The position numbers were made by a program, and so were the translations under genes. The notes under the pieces were generated by a model, which was given only the letters and a program-made list of their open reading frames with translations, did no database searches and was not told where the DNA came from. From CBDANO01 sp965197665 (lineage in GTDB: Bacteria; Chloroflexota; Dehalococcoidia; Lucifugimonadales; UBA3495): a stretch of 64,000 nucleotides of DNA. This document shows positions 18,115 through 26,635 of the stretch, piece by piece. Every line of letters begins with the position of its first letter. Position 1 is the first letter of the stretch. The DNA lies in NCBI GenBank assembly GCA_965197665.1, contig CBDANO010000005.1:1054001-1118000 (forward strand), given 5' to 3'.

Positions 18115-19128
18115 TCACAGCCGATGCAGGGCGGGCAACACTTCTTTGCCAACCAACTCGGCGTGACGCAAGACGTCCTTTTGCGGTGTCTCCGGGTAGA
18201 AAATACGCAGGGCTACTTCAGTGAACCCCAAGTCCCGGTAGCGAGTGATTTGCTCGACGCATTCTTGGGGGCTGCCCACAATGAACGTATCATCCATGAG
18301 CGTCTCCAGATCGCCAGTCACCTTTCTAATCAACTCTGGGTCGGTCCCTTGGAGGCCGTGATTCGCGTACTCCTTATACTTGCGCTCGAATCCCTGCCGG
18401 GCCTTATCCAGCGCCTCCTCGCGGCTGCCGGAGCAAAAGAACTCCCGGGCAATGACCATGTCCGAGGGCACTTCATGTCCGCTCTCGGCTAGACTCTCGT
18501 GGTACAAGTCTATCTGCCGGCGGATCATCTCGAAGGGTTGGGCCGGGCCTACGAACAAGATGTCACCTTCACGGCCTACCCGCCGTATCGCCGGGTCGCT
18601 CATGCCCGCCAGCCAGAGCGTCGGGTAAGGTTTCGTGTAGGGCTTCGTAGTGGGCAGCGCGTTGGTTACGTCGTAGTAACGCCCATGATGAGTAACCTCA
18701 TCCTCGGTCCAAAGCCGCTTCATCAAGGCAAGTCCTTCCGAGAAACGTGCGCCGCGTTGGGACATGCGAGTGCCGAAGGCCTCGCATTCCTCCGGCCGGT
18801 AACCCTGACCCAATCCCAGGATGAAACGCCCCTCGCTGATGTGGTCCAACGTGGCTGTTTGCTCCGCTATGTCCACCGGGTTGAGCAAGGGCGACAAGAG
18901 GACCGAAGTAGCCAGCTTCATGTTGCCCGGCTCTCCGGCCAAGCGGGACAGCACCGGAATCGGTTGAAAGTGCTGGTAGGGGTGAATCAGGTAGTGGTGG
19001 GCCCAACAGTATGTATCGAACCCCACGTCTCTCGCTACTCGAAACTGCTCCAGTTGGTCTTTCCATTGTTGGTGAAGGTCCAGGGTATCCCGGATAACCA
19101 CTTGGCCCACCTGGTAACCGACGCGCAT
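18115..19128 (-). CDS. LLM class flavin-dependent oxidoreductase
   Basis: A 337-residue bacterial luciferase-like protein. The N-terminal strand is MRVGYQVGQ, with ARDVGFDTYCWAHHY and the characteristic DHISEGRFILGLGQGYRPEE. These (beta/alpha)8 enzymes use FMN or F420 to oxidise or reduce small organic molecules. GGAGGAATT precedes the start. It is one of three such proteins in the window; the substrate cannot be assigned. It follows the UGSC selenoprotein gene on the same strand. Confidence 0.88.
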   Translation of the reverse strand: MRVGYQVGQVVIRDTLDLHQQWKDQLEQFRVARDVGFDTYCWAHHYLIHPYQHFQPIPVLSRLAGEPGNMKLATSVLLSPLLNPVDIAEQTATLDHISEGRFILGLGQGYRPEECEAFGTRMSQRGARFSEGLALMKRLWTEDEVTHHGRYYDVTNALPTTKPYTKPYPTLWLAGMSDPAIRRVGREGDILFVGPAQPFEMIRRQIDLYHESLAESGHEVPSDMVIAREFFCSGSREEALDKARQGFERKYKEYANHGLQGTDPELIRKVTGDLETLMDDTFIVGSPQECVEQITRYRDLGFTEVALRIFYPETPQKDVLRHAELVGKEVLPALHRL

Positions 19129-19203
19129 AGCAATTCCTCCGTCCTAATAGGGTCTCCGAGCATCCAAAATACCCGGCTTGGCCACACCGAGGGGGCAACC
19201 CCA

Positions 19204-19773
19204 TCAGTCAGCCCCGGTCAGCGCCGCGATTATCCGACCTTCGATCGAACGGGACCGCTCCCGGACGCGAATCCCGTCAAGTCCGCCCAAGGGATGAGGA
19301 ATTACCACCGGCTCGAAGTTGGGCAGGCCAAAGGACCGGGCGTGGGCCAAGGCCGCGTCTTGGAAGGGAGCGGTACATACTACGAGGGCGGGAATGCCCC
19401 GATTCTCCAAGCTCATGGCGTCGTGCACACTGCACGCGGTGCAAGAACCTCAATCGGCGATAGCCGTGACCACGAAGTCGCAGCGGTCTGAAAGGGAGTC
19501 GATGATGCCTTCGTCGGCAGGTCTAGAGTAAACGAACTTCTCCAGAAGCAGCGAGTCCCCCAGCTCGAATCGCTTGTCCAGACCCTCCTTGATTTCCCGC
19601 AGCAGCAGGTCGGCATTGGCTTTCCGGTTTCCCAGAAAGCCTCCGGTCTTGCCGTGCAGCTCCAAGAGCCTAGGCGCGGGCCGCCAGCGATTACGCGCGT
19701 CGGGGTCAACCGGCGTCATCAAGTCCAGCCGGTCGAGCTTTTCCCTTACATGGTCCGGGACCGCTTTAGTCAT
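19204..19773 (-). CDS. UGSC-family selenoprotein (in-frame UGA read as Sec)
   Basis: Read through the TGA at 19450-19452 the frame gives a 189-residue protein with selenocysteine at about residue 108. The surrounding sequence is TAIAD-U-GSCTACSVHDA. This U-G-S-C motif defines a known family of selenoproteins with Cys homologues; its function is not established. Both halves are in one frame and neither stands alone: the distal part has no ribosome site. GGAGGAG sits ahead of ATG 19773. A stem-loop follows the UGA. It is 23 bases after a partner gene of unknown function, suggesting a two-protein redox system. Confidence 0.85.
19422..19436 (-). promoter_or_regulatory. SECIS-like stem-loop in the UGSC gene
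   Basis: In the transcript, CGUGC-AGUGU-GCACG begins 14 bases after the UGA. The five-base pair stem can extend to six with a GUG loop. Position and a G/U in the apical loop match bacterial SECIS elements. Confidence 0.6.
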
Positions 19774-19796
19774 AGCATGCTCCTCCAAGCCCTGGA

Positions 19797-20903
19797 TCAA
19801 GGGACTTCTATCCGCTTGGTGACCTTAGCCGAGCCCCAGCCGGGCAGGTACACCGAGTGGGGGCCGCCGGCTCCTCCGGCTACTATGATGTGAATATTCT
19901 CCGGGCGGCGCACCACCGGCGCCATCTGGTTATCGTCGTTGGGGTCCACGAACTTGGGCCAGAAGTACTCCCGGCGGGCGTCGCCCTGGGGCGGACCGCC
20001 GCGGCGCAGCCGGCCCACCGGTTTCCGCGCGTGCTCGAACAGGAACATCCTGACGTCCCGTTTCTTCCATCCCGCCTCGGCAAGGATACGGGCGTGCTCG
20101 GGCCCCAGGACTACCAAGGTGTCTCCCATCACGTACATCTGCACATTGCCCAAAGTGCACATGGAGTCGGCCAGGACCGTCAGAAAATCCCTGGGGTCGG
20201 CGGCGTGGTACATGACGTTGTGCGGCGCCTCGGCGGGGTACACCGTTACTGTGCTGTCGCTCTTGGCGAAGCCCGCCTCGACGTGAAGCGGTTCCCACGG
20301 GTTGGCGTCTTCATCCTCGGCCACACAGTAGGTGTAGGCGCCGGGGTGGCCGAAGGTCGATTTATTAGTCTCACCCGGAACGGCCCCGCCCAAGTTTACC
20401 AGGACCAACTTGACCGCCCGGCCGATGGTGGCGTTGGCCCTCCAGCCCTGTCCAAAACAGTTGTAACCGGAGTTGATGCCCAGTTTCTTTACCAGCGGCC
20501 CGTTGACGATCAGCAAAGGGGTGTGAATTCCTGTGGAGCACTGGACTCCCCGCAGGTTGAACCGTTCTTCCATCATGGCTTGGATGGCCGCGGTCACCAC
20601 CGGCATGTGCTCCGGTAGACATCCCGCCATCACCGAGTTCACCGCGATTCTTTCGACGGTAGCTCTGCCGCCCAGGGGAGGCACCTCGGCGATCACCTCG
20701 TCGGGGGAGCGCCGCAAGAAATCAACGAACTCTTTCACGCGGGCCTTGGTGGGGGGTACCACCGGCAGGCCATCGGTCCAGCCAGTCTCGTACAGCAACT
20801 CCATCGTGGCCGCGGTGTCGGGGGCAAAGGTAGTCGGGTCGTTCAAGCTTTCGGTCCTTGGCTGACTTACGCGCAATCTTTCATCAGATAATACCGTTGT
20901 CAT
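19797..20903 (-). CDS. Uncharacterised protein coupled to the UGSC selenoprotein
   Basis: A 368-residue soluble protein not assigned to a named enzyme family. Visible segments are ETGWTDGLPVVPPT near residue 40, PPLGGRATVERIAVNSVMAG, GYNCFGQGWRANATIGRA, and a C-terminal IHIIVAGGAGGPHSVYLPGW. It has conserved-looking Cys in SVMAGCLPEH, VQCSTGIH and GYNCFG but no signal peptide or membrane helix. I recall the DGLPVVPPT stretch from proteins associated with UGSC selenoproteins, so the two probably work together. The ATG at 20903 lies at the edge of a tandem repeat with AAGG as the only ribosome-site-like bases; the true start could be internal. Confidence 0.7.
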   Translation of the reverse strand: MTTVLSDERLRVSQPRTESLNDPTTFAPDTAATMELLYETGWTDGLPVVPPTKARVKEFVDFLRRSPDEVIAEVPPLGGRATVERIAVNSVMAGCLPEHMPVVTAAIQAMMEERFNLRGVQCSTGIHTPLLIVNGPLVKKLGINSGYNCFGQGWRANATIGRAVKLVLVNLGGAVPGETNKSTFGHPGAYTYCVAEDEDANPWEPLHVEAGFAKSDSTVTVYPAEAPHNVMYHAADPRDFLTVLADSMCTLGNVQMYVMGDTLVVLGPEHARILAEAGWKKRDVRMFLFEHARKPVGRLRRGGPPQGDARREYFWPKFVDPNDDNQMAPVVRRPENIHIIVAGGAGGPHSVYLPGWGSAKVTKRIEVP

Positions 20904-21056
20904 CCTTGGGGTGGGCCGGTTTGAAACCGGCCCCTACGTTTTGGTGTGGTTCCTTGGGGAATGTTGGTTTCATCCTTGGGGTGGGCCGGTTTGAATCCGG
21001 CACCTACGGTTTGGTTGGTTCCTTGGGGAATGCTGGTTTCATCCTTCGGGGGCTGG
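20901..21056. repeat. Tandem 69-70 bp repeat, about 2.2 copies
   Basis: Units begin CATCCTTGGGGTGGGCCGG at 20901 and 20971, with a third partial unit at 21040. Each unit carries the palindrome GCCGGTTTGAAACCGGC (second copy slightly changed) and GGTTCCTTGGGGAATG. The first unit abuts the start codon of the neighbouring gene. Part of the unit recurs near 47.38 kb. Confidence 0.85.
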
Positions 21057-21206
21057 TCACGACCGGTTTGGGGGTTTCTATGGGCGGCAGCAACTTGGCG
21101 GGTACCCGTGCCGGCGGGGGGCTTTCCCGGGGTCATTCCAATCAAGCTGCCTGCGGCGCTCCCTCTTGCTCGAAGAGGAAACACCCGCGTCTGCCCCGGT
21201 TGAGAG

Positions 21207-22394
21207 CTAGTCCGCGGGCACGGCCGAGTCTACCCTTCCTTTGAACGCCGGCATGACTTCCTCGGAGAACCACTCCAACTGCTCCAGAATCACAGTCTGG
21301 GGAGTGCCCATCGGCTGGCCTATGTTGATCCGGCTCAAGCCGGGGTACCTTTCCTCCAGTCCCTTTAGTTGCTCTATGATTAGGTCCGGGGGGCCGCACA
21401 AGAAGACGCCGCCGTCAACGGCCTCCTCCATCGTGGGTAGCCCGGCATACGGGGCCCGTTTCCGGTCGCTAATATCCTTGATTTGTTCTTCGCTCAGCCT
21501 GCGGGTGAGCCGGAGGGGACCGAACATCTTGAGATTTTCTTCGAAGTACTTGGAGGCTTCCTTAATGCCTTGTTCCCGGGTCTTGGCTATGTGACAGTGG
21601 AAGCCAACGATGAGGTCCTCGCCCAGTTCGGCGTCGCGCCCACTGCGTACCAGGGCGTCCCGATAACCTTCGACTACGCTGTCCATTGCGCCGCCCTCGG
21701 CCACGCCGCCGCCAATAATACCCTTGATACGGTGCTTGGCCATGAAGTCCAAGGCTCGAGTCGTGCCGCCCTGGATAGGTTGCCAGCATTCGATGGGCCG
21801 ATTCATCGGTTTGGGCACCAAAGTGATCTCATCGAGTTCGTACCCTCGATACTGCACCGGCGGTGGGATATTGTAATTCTTGCCGTGATGGGAGAAGGAC
21901 CGCTCGTTGAAGGCCTTCATGAGGACCTCAACCTGCTCTTCGAACATGTCCCGGTTGGCATCCTGGTCCAGCAGCGGCGCGCCGAAGCTCTCCACCTCCC
22001 GGGTGTGGTAGCCGCGGCCCACCCCGAAGATGACGCGCCCTCCGGTAAGGATGTCGGCCATGGCAAAATCTTCGGCCAGCCGCAATGGGTGCCACATGGG
22101 CGCGATATTGAAGGCGCAGCCAAGTTTGATGTTCTTGGTCAGATGGGCGAGGTGAACGTTCATCATCAACAGATTGGGGAGACACTCGTAGCCTTCGGTT
22201 TGAAAATGGTGCTCGGCCATCCAAAAGGACTCGTAGCCCGTCCGGTCCATAACCTTGGCTATAGCCTCCGTCTTGGGAAATACTGTGGCTAGGTGCTCGT
22301 CAGAGAAGGAACGGTCGTTGACCGGCGTCCCGCCGTAGCCAACGTCGTCCATGTCCACGTGGCCGGCGTAAAGGCTGCTGAATTCTGTAATCAT
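21207..22394 (-). CDS. LLM class flavin-dependent oxidoreductase
   Basis: A 395-residue luciferase-like flavoprotein. FWMAEHHFQTEGYECLPN and ADILTGGRVIFGVGRGYHTR are the family signatures, and FLCGPPDLIIEQLKG near the C-terminus is typical of the monooxygenase branch. GAAAGG precedes the ATG. A strong promoter lies about 150 bases upstream, so it may start a transcript that continues into the UGSC pair. Substrate unknown. Confidence 0.88.
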   Translation of the reverse strand: MITEFSSLYAGHVDMDDVGYGGTPVNDRSFSDEHLATVFPKTEAIAKVMDRTGYESFWMAEHHFQTEGYECLPNLLMMNVHLAHLTKNIKLGCAFNIAPMWHPLRLAEDFAMADILTGGRVIFGVGRGYHTREVESFGAPLLDQDANRDMFEEQVEVLMKAFNERSFSHHGKNYNIPPPVQYRGYELDEITLVPKPMNRPIECWQPIQGGTTRALDFMAKHRIKGIIGGGVAEGGAMDSVVEGYRDALVRSGRDAELGEDLIVGFHCHIAKTREQGIKEASKYFEENLKMFGPLRLTRRLSEEQIKDISDRKRAPYAGLPTMEEAVDGGVFLCGPPDLIIEQLKGLEERYPGLSRINIGQPMGTPQTVILEQLEWFSEEVMPAFKGRVDSAVPAD

Positions 22395-22542
22395 GACTTA
22401 CCTTTCCATATTTGGTTACTAATAAGGGCCGGTTGTTTTGATTCCACCCCGTGGCCAGATCCATCTTTTGCATCCTACATCCGTGTCGGGGGGTGCCCCA
22501 AAGCTGGTCCGGCGGCTTGATAGGGTTCGGATTGACGAATTC

Positions 22543-22570
22543 ATTGTAGCCGCGCCTCGTGGAGTGTCAA
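22543..22570 (-). promoter_or_regulatory. Promoter upstream of the LLM oxidoreductase
   Basis: On the minus strand TTGACA (22565-22570) and TACAAT (22543-22548) are 16 bases apart. It lies in the 305-base gap 22395-22699, which otherwise shows no gene. The leader to the ATG would be about 140 bases. Confidence 0.6.
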
Positions 22571-22699
22571 GAAGAAAGCCGCTGACGGGGCGCATAACCG
22601 CCGGAAAGGGGGCTTTGGTCGAAACGGGGATGAACGGGCAAACCGCAACCGCCGGGCGTGAGCGCCGCTTCCAAGACACAGTATGGTCAACCGGCCGGC

Positions 22700-23374
22700 T
22701 TATTCCCTCAAACGGAACCGCTTGAGGTCGTCGGAAATGATCAACTCAGCCCCGGTCAGTTCTTGAATATCCTCCGGACTCCACCCCGGCGCATGCTCCA
22801 AGAGCTTGAACCCATTGGGGGTCACTTCGAAAAGACCCAAGTCGGTAGCCACCAACTTCACCACCCCGGGGGCGGTAATGGGCAGGGAGCACCGCTTGAG
22901 CAACCGGGGCCCGCCCTGTCGAGTAACGTGCTCCATAGCAATGAAGACACGCTTGGCGCAGGCCGCCAGGTCCATGGCGCCGCCAATGCCGCCCCCTTTG
23001 CGAGGCGGAATGCGCCAGTTGGCGAAGTCGCCGTTTTCCGCCACCTCATAGGCGCCCATGACGGTCACGTCAACCATGCCGCTGCGAATCAGCGCGAAGG
23101 AGTCGGCGTGGTGAACTATGGCCATGCCGGGCTGCACCGTAACGTGCTGGCCGCTGGCGTTGACCAAGTGCCTATCTTCTTCACCCTCGGGCGCCAGGGG
23201 GCCGAATCCAATAACCCCGTTCTCCGAGTGGTAGATAATATCCTTGTTGGGGTCAACGTAGTTGGAACAAAGGGTGGGCATACCCACGCCCAGATTGACA
23301 ATCCATTCGTCCTGAAACTCCATGGCAAGACGGTCGCACATAGCTTGCCGGTCCAGCTTCGGTTTATCCGCCAT
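22700..23374 (-). CDS. CoA-transferase family I, subunit B
   Basis: A 224-residue 3-oxoacid/glutaconate-type CoA-transferase beta subunit. The active-site glutamate is in SENGVIGFGP near residue 51, preceded by VNLGVGMPTL. The KGGGIGGAMDLA and ITAPGVVKLVATDLGLFEV stretches are typical of the subunit. GGAGG sits 6 bases before the ATG. The matching alpha subunit is not adjacent but at 32.2-32.9 kb on the same strand. It moves CoA between organic acids and would feed acyl-CoA steps such as the hydratase downstream. Confidence 0.88.
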   Translation of the reverse strand: MADKPKLDRQAMCDRLAMEFQDEWIVNLGVGMPTLCSNYVDPNKDIIYHSENGVIGFGPLAPEGEEDRHLVNASGQHVTVQPGMAIVHHADSFALIRSGMVDVTVMGAYEVAENGDFANWRIPPRKGGGIGGAMDLAACAKRVFIAMEHVTRQGGPRLLKRCSLPITAPGVVKLVATDLGLFEVTPNGFKLLEHAPGWSPEDIQELTGAELIISDDLKRFRLRE

Positions 23375-23398
23375 CAGGAACCTCCATTCTAAGACGGT

Positions 23399-23645
23399 GT
23401 CGAAAAAGTTCCCTCTCCCGGTGAGAGAGGGCAGGGTGAGGGCGATTTTCGACGCGAACCATCCCGGTTGCTTTCAGACTTTCCCCCTCATCCCAACCTT
23501 CTCCCTAGGGAGAAGGGACTTTGGGGACACCCATTAAGACCTTGCGGCAGCGCCGGTAGCCGTCATTCTGAGCGGCCCAAAATCTTATCCCGGCGCGAAG
23601 ATGCTTCGTCGTTCTTTCGGCGAGGGACTCCTCAGAAAGGGCTAT
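23399..23645. repeat. Cluster of common intergenic repeat types
   Basis: The gap contains a CCCTCTCCCGGTGAGAGAGG repeat followed by GCAGGGTGAGGG (23410-23441), a second CTTCTCCCTAGGGAGAAGGG palindrome (about 23499-23518), and a CGTCATTCTGAG-type repeat with a GATGCTTCGTCGTTC tail (from about 23562). The first type recurs at 57.4 kb. No gene is visible. Confidence 0.7.
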
Positions 23646-23722
23646 ACCTCTCTCGTCTGATTTGTTTGATTCCGCCGCTTACCCGCCGGTCTCTCCAGGC
23701 GTGCCGGACGCGCCCAGCAACC

Positions 23723-24184
23723 CTACCCGGTACCTAGCCGCACTTGACGCATGGCCTCGATGATATCTTCCGTGTCCAGAACCATCTCGGTTATGCCCAC
23801 TTGGTCTTGATAAACTTGGGGGGCGATCTGAGACTTGATCTCCGGCTCGGCGATGTGGTAGACCGGCAAGTCCAACCTCACGCCGGCCAGCACCCCGGCC
23901 CATGCCGGGTCGCCTTCGGTTACGGTTAGGCCGTAGAGCTTGCTACTCTCGGCGTTGGGCGTGCCCAGCAGCACCACCATATCGCTGGTGCCGAACCTGT
24001 CCGCCGCCTGCTTGATCTCTTCTTGACCGTCCAGGTCAAGAGCGCCAGCGGAGGTTCAAACGAAGCAATGGGTTACTTCCAAAACTACCCGCGACCCGGC
24101 GCTCTCGGCGCACCGGGCAATCGCGCCGCCCTGGACTCCTTCTCGTTCGCCAAGGGCGATAACTTTTTTGCTTTTCAACTCCAT
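23723..24184 (-). CDS. grdA: GrdA selenoprotein (glycine/sarcosine/betaine reductase protein A)
   Basis: Read through TGA at 24056-24058 this gives a 153-residue protein with Sec at residue 43 in CFV-U-TSAGALDL, the GrdA active-site sequence; clostridial GrdA has Sec at nearly the same position. The rest (MVVLLGTPNAESSKLYGLTV, VYHIAEPEIKSQI, GITEMVLDTEDI) matches GrdA throughout. GrdA is the small redox carrier that accepts the carboxymethyl group from protein B as a selenoether and hands it to protein C. GGAG precedes the ATG. A 7-bp stem-loop follows the UGA. Confidence 0.95.
24022..24040 (-). promoter_or_regulatory. SECIS-like stem-loop in grdA
   Basis: CUUGACC-UGGAC-GGUCAAG, a perfect 7-bp stem with a GG-containing five-base loop, starting 16 bases after the UGA. 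This is the clearest of the four SECIS-like hairpins. Confidence 0.75.
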
Positions 24185-24255
24185 GTCAAGCAACTCCTTT
24201 TCTGAATTCCCGGTCTTTCAATTTTCGGCGCACGTCATTCCGAGAAGCGGAGCGA

Positions 24256-24392
24256 CCAGGGCAATCGCGTCTTATTTGGCGTTAGCTTTGATTAGGCCTT
24301 CTGCCTACCGGACTCTGACAGTTCGGGAGTGCCGACGAGTTGGAATTTAGCTTTGGATATGGCTCGCAGGAATTAAGACGCGATTGCCCTGG
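24256..24392. repeat. 137-bp element with 19-bp perfect terminal inverted repeats
   Basis: CCAGGGCAATCGCGTCTTA at 24256-24274 is matched by its exact reverse complement at 24374-24392. No coding capacity lies between. The outer left flank has CGTCATTCCGAG. It resembles a MITE inserted upstream of grdA on the far side of a small plus-strand gene. Confidence 0.75.
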
Positions 24393-24791
24393 GCCGGTAT
24401 ACTTGACACTTGCGAGTTAGCCGGTAACTATGATGCTAAGTATCTTTTGGCGTCAGTTGCAATCGCTGTATGCGGTGTTGGTTGGACAATTTGGTATGAG
24501 GTATCCCATGTTACCTCGGACTCTTTGGCAGACACCGTCACTGCTATCGGACAGGGAATCAGCGCAGCGATTGCGGTAGCGATCTTCATTGTAGCAGTTG
24601 GAGAGATCGTGATGGTAATAGCAAGAAGAATCAATCAGCGACGGGATGAAGCCAAATTGGAAGAGGGGCGCCAACAGGAACGTCGCGCGTGGATCGAATG
24701 GTTGGAACGGCAGACGCAAGCTATTGCCGCAGGCGAAGAATTCACCGAACCTTCCCCGGCTCAAAAGGAAGCCAATTCTTCTGAGCCATAG
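24384..24791 (+). CDS. Small two-helix membrane protein, function unknown
   Basis: A ~120-135 residue protein with two hydrophobic helices (LLASVAIAVCGVGWTIW and AIAVAIFIVAVGEIVMVIA) followed by a charged tail (RRINQRRDEAKLEEGRQQE, then RRAWIEWLERQTQ) likely to be a cytoplasmic helix. It is the only plus-strand gene inside the 17-33 kb array and is less GC-rich than its neighbours, suggesting separate origin. No ATG is in frame; the frame opens at TTG 24384 inside the inverted repeat and could begin at a later TTG or GTG. No family recognised. Confidence 0.6.
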   Translation: MPWAGILDTCELAGNYDAKYLLASVAIAVCGVGWTIWYEVSHVTSDSLADTVTAIGQGISAAIAVAIFIVAVGEIVMVIARRINQRRDEAKLEEGRQQERRAWIEWLERQTQAIAAGEEFTEPSPAQKEANSSEP

Positions 24792-24898
24792 CCAAAACCC
24801 TTGACAGTTTACTCTCCGCTAAAATTCCCAATCCAAAATGCCTCAGTTCAGGCCACTTGGAACCCTCTCCGCTTCTACCACTATTGCGATACCCAAGG

Positions 24899-24996
24899 CT
24901 AACCCCGCGTGCAACTTTTCAGGCTAGGGATAGGATTGCCGATGCGGCAACGTCGTCCTCCGGTATGTCCCGTCTTGCGCTAGGGAAATGAAGGGT
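24899..24996. repeat. MITE-like element, copy C (left module)
   Basis: TAACCCCGCGTGCAACTTTT followed by GGGATAGGATTGCCGATGCG and CAACGTCG. It then runs to AGGGTGATTGGGA, half of the hairpin seen in copies A and F. It lies just downstream of the grdC stop in the 227-base gap. Confidence 0.65.
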
Positions 24997-25018
24997 GATT
25001 GGGAACTCGTGCATCGGT

Positions 25019-26467
25019 TTAGCCGTTCCGCTCCAAGATGATGGAGAGTCCATCGGATAGCTGGGTCATGCGCCCCAAGAAAAGGCTTCCCTTGGCCAAA
25101 AACATGGCCCGCTCCATCTCACCCGTTGACATCCGGTCCAAGGCATGGCCCAAGAAGGGGACCGCCGACGCAATATGCCCCTGGGTGGGCGAAAACCCAG
25201 GCATTCCGTGGTCCTCGACGAATCTGGGCATGTCCTCCCGGCTGGTCTCCTTAGCCAAGGCGCTCATGGCGGCAATGAGCCGGTAATTGAGTTGGGGCAC
25301 GTTGCCGCTGCCCGAAGGCTCGGTAAGCTCCGGATTCTGCAACTCGGTGGCATACTTGTCTATATCCTGGAACTTCAGCCCCAACCGGTCAAGAGGGTCT
25401 GCAACGAGGCACTGCATGATGGCTTGTTGGGACGAACCGGCGCCCACGGTGTGACGGCCCACCGAGTCCAGACGCAACTTGGGCGAATACCCGTCGTCCT
25501 TCTCCACCAGAATCGCCACTCCGGCCAGAACGTCCTCCAGAATGGGCTGGTCATGGTCCAGATGGCCGCGGTACTTCATCCCCAGCTTGGCCAGGGAACA
25601 ACCGGCAACCACGGCCACCCGGTGGAATACGCCGGCGCTAACCTGGGAAGCGGCCAACATAAGGGCGTGGACCGGTCCGCAGCAGAAGGCTTTGACGTCG
25701 GACCCGGTGGCGGCGCTGCAGCCGCACGTCTCGGCGATTGCCTTGGCCAGGTTGCCGCCGCCGCGCTGGTAGCGCTCGCCAACGGCTTCTTCGCCGGAGT
25801 TTATGACGTAGTCCACTTCCTCCGGAGCGGTACCGCTCTGGGACAGCAGCCCGCGCAGGGCCATGGCGGCGCTGGCCTTGCAGGCCAGGTTCTCCAAGAG
25901 GACTTCCGGCGTTAAAGTAGCGTCCTGGGCATGGGCCGCGGCGACGCATCCAACAATTCGGCCATCCATCAGATACAGGGGGGCCGCGTCTTCCTTGCCT
26001 CCTATCCTCGCCTCGATGGACGATTGGGGGTGCCCCCCCCCCAGGGCTTCCAGGTCCTTGGGAGACATCATCGGGTGATCTTTCAACGCAGCGCCCACCC
26101 TCTTTACGAAGCCCTCCTCCAACCACACCAAGTCGAAAGCGTCGCACACCTTCAAAAGCCCGTAGAACTCTTCCTCGGGCATGATCTCCCCGCGGGGCCC
26201 CCAGCGGTCTCCGCCCTCCTTAATTTGATACCATGGTCTAGGTATGCTGGAGAGGGCATCGGGATAGACCGCCCCAAGGAAAGCCCGGTTGGGTGGGTAG
26301 GCGGCGGCATCGCCGTAGCCGCGCAAGTGGGAGCTAAGGGCATTCAGGAGTCCGGGGTCGGCCGACAAGTCTCGCGACGGTTTGGAGCCGTACCGGACCA
26401 GACCTGGCGTATGAGCAAGAAAATAGCGCGCGCCCCGGATTACGGGCTGTTTAACACCTTCCTGCAA
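25019..26467 (-). CDS. grdC: GrdC, glycine reductase complex protein C subunit beta
   Basis: A 482-residue protein of the GrdC family, related to beta-ketoacyl-ACP synthase III. Protein C (GrdC plus GrdD) takes the carboxymethyl-selenoether from GrdA and releases acetyl phosphate. Supporting segments are GARYFLAHTPGLVRYGS at the N-terminus, YVINSGEEAVGERYQRGGGN, ATGSDVKAFCCGPVHALMLA with the expected Cys, and VGRHTVGAGSSQQAIMQCLV. The frame starts at TTG 26467 without a clear ribosome site. No grdD partner is in the window. Confidence 0.88.
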   Translation of the reverse strand: MQEGVKQPVIRGARYFLAHTPGLVRYGSKPSRDLSADPGLLNALSSHLRGYGDAAAYPPNRAFLGAVYPDALSSIPRPWYQIKEGGDRWGPRGEIMPEEEFYGLLKVCDAFDLVWLEEGFVKRVGAALKDHPMMSPKDLEALGGGHPQSSIEARIGGKEDAAPLYLMDGRIVGCVAAAHAQDATLTPEVLLENLACKASAAMALRGLLSQSGTAPEEVDYVINSGEEAVGERYQRGGGNLAKAIAETCGCSAATGSDVKAFCCGPVHALMLAASQVSAGVFHRVAVVAGCSLAKLGMKYRGHLDHDQPILEDVLAGVAILVEKDDGYSPKLRLDSVGRHTVGAGSSQQAIMQCLVADPLDRLGLKFQDIDKYATELQNPELTEPSGSGNVPQLNYRLIAAMSALAKETSREDMPRFVEDHGMPGFSPTQGHIASAVPFLGHALDRMSTGEMERAMFLAKGSLFLGRMTQLSDGLSIILERNG

Positions 26468-26635
26468 TACTCACGTCCGCCGCTGCGGGTCCTTCGGGCG
26501 AATTCTTCCGCAAAAGGACTCCCAATGGCGCCCTCCCAGCTTTGTTAGACGCTCCAAGTACATGACTCTTGGGCATCCGGTTGGGTCGATAACAGGGGCA
26601 GGCATCCTGCATGAGAAAGGGGCGTCGCCCAGCGC

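Noticed and set aside
19204..19428. Independent 74-residue gene downstream of the UGSC N-terminal half
   Set aside because: It is in the same frame as the upstream part, has no ribosome site and lacks its own domain; the UGA sits in the U-G-S-C motif.
20901..21056. CRISPR-like repeats
   Set aside because: Units are head-to-tail with no spacers and no cas genes are present anywhere in the window.
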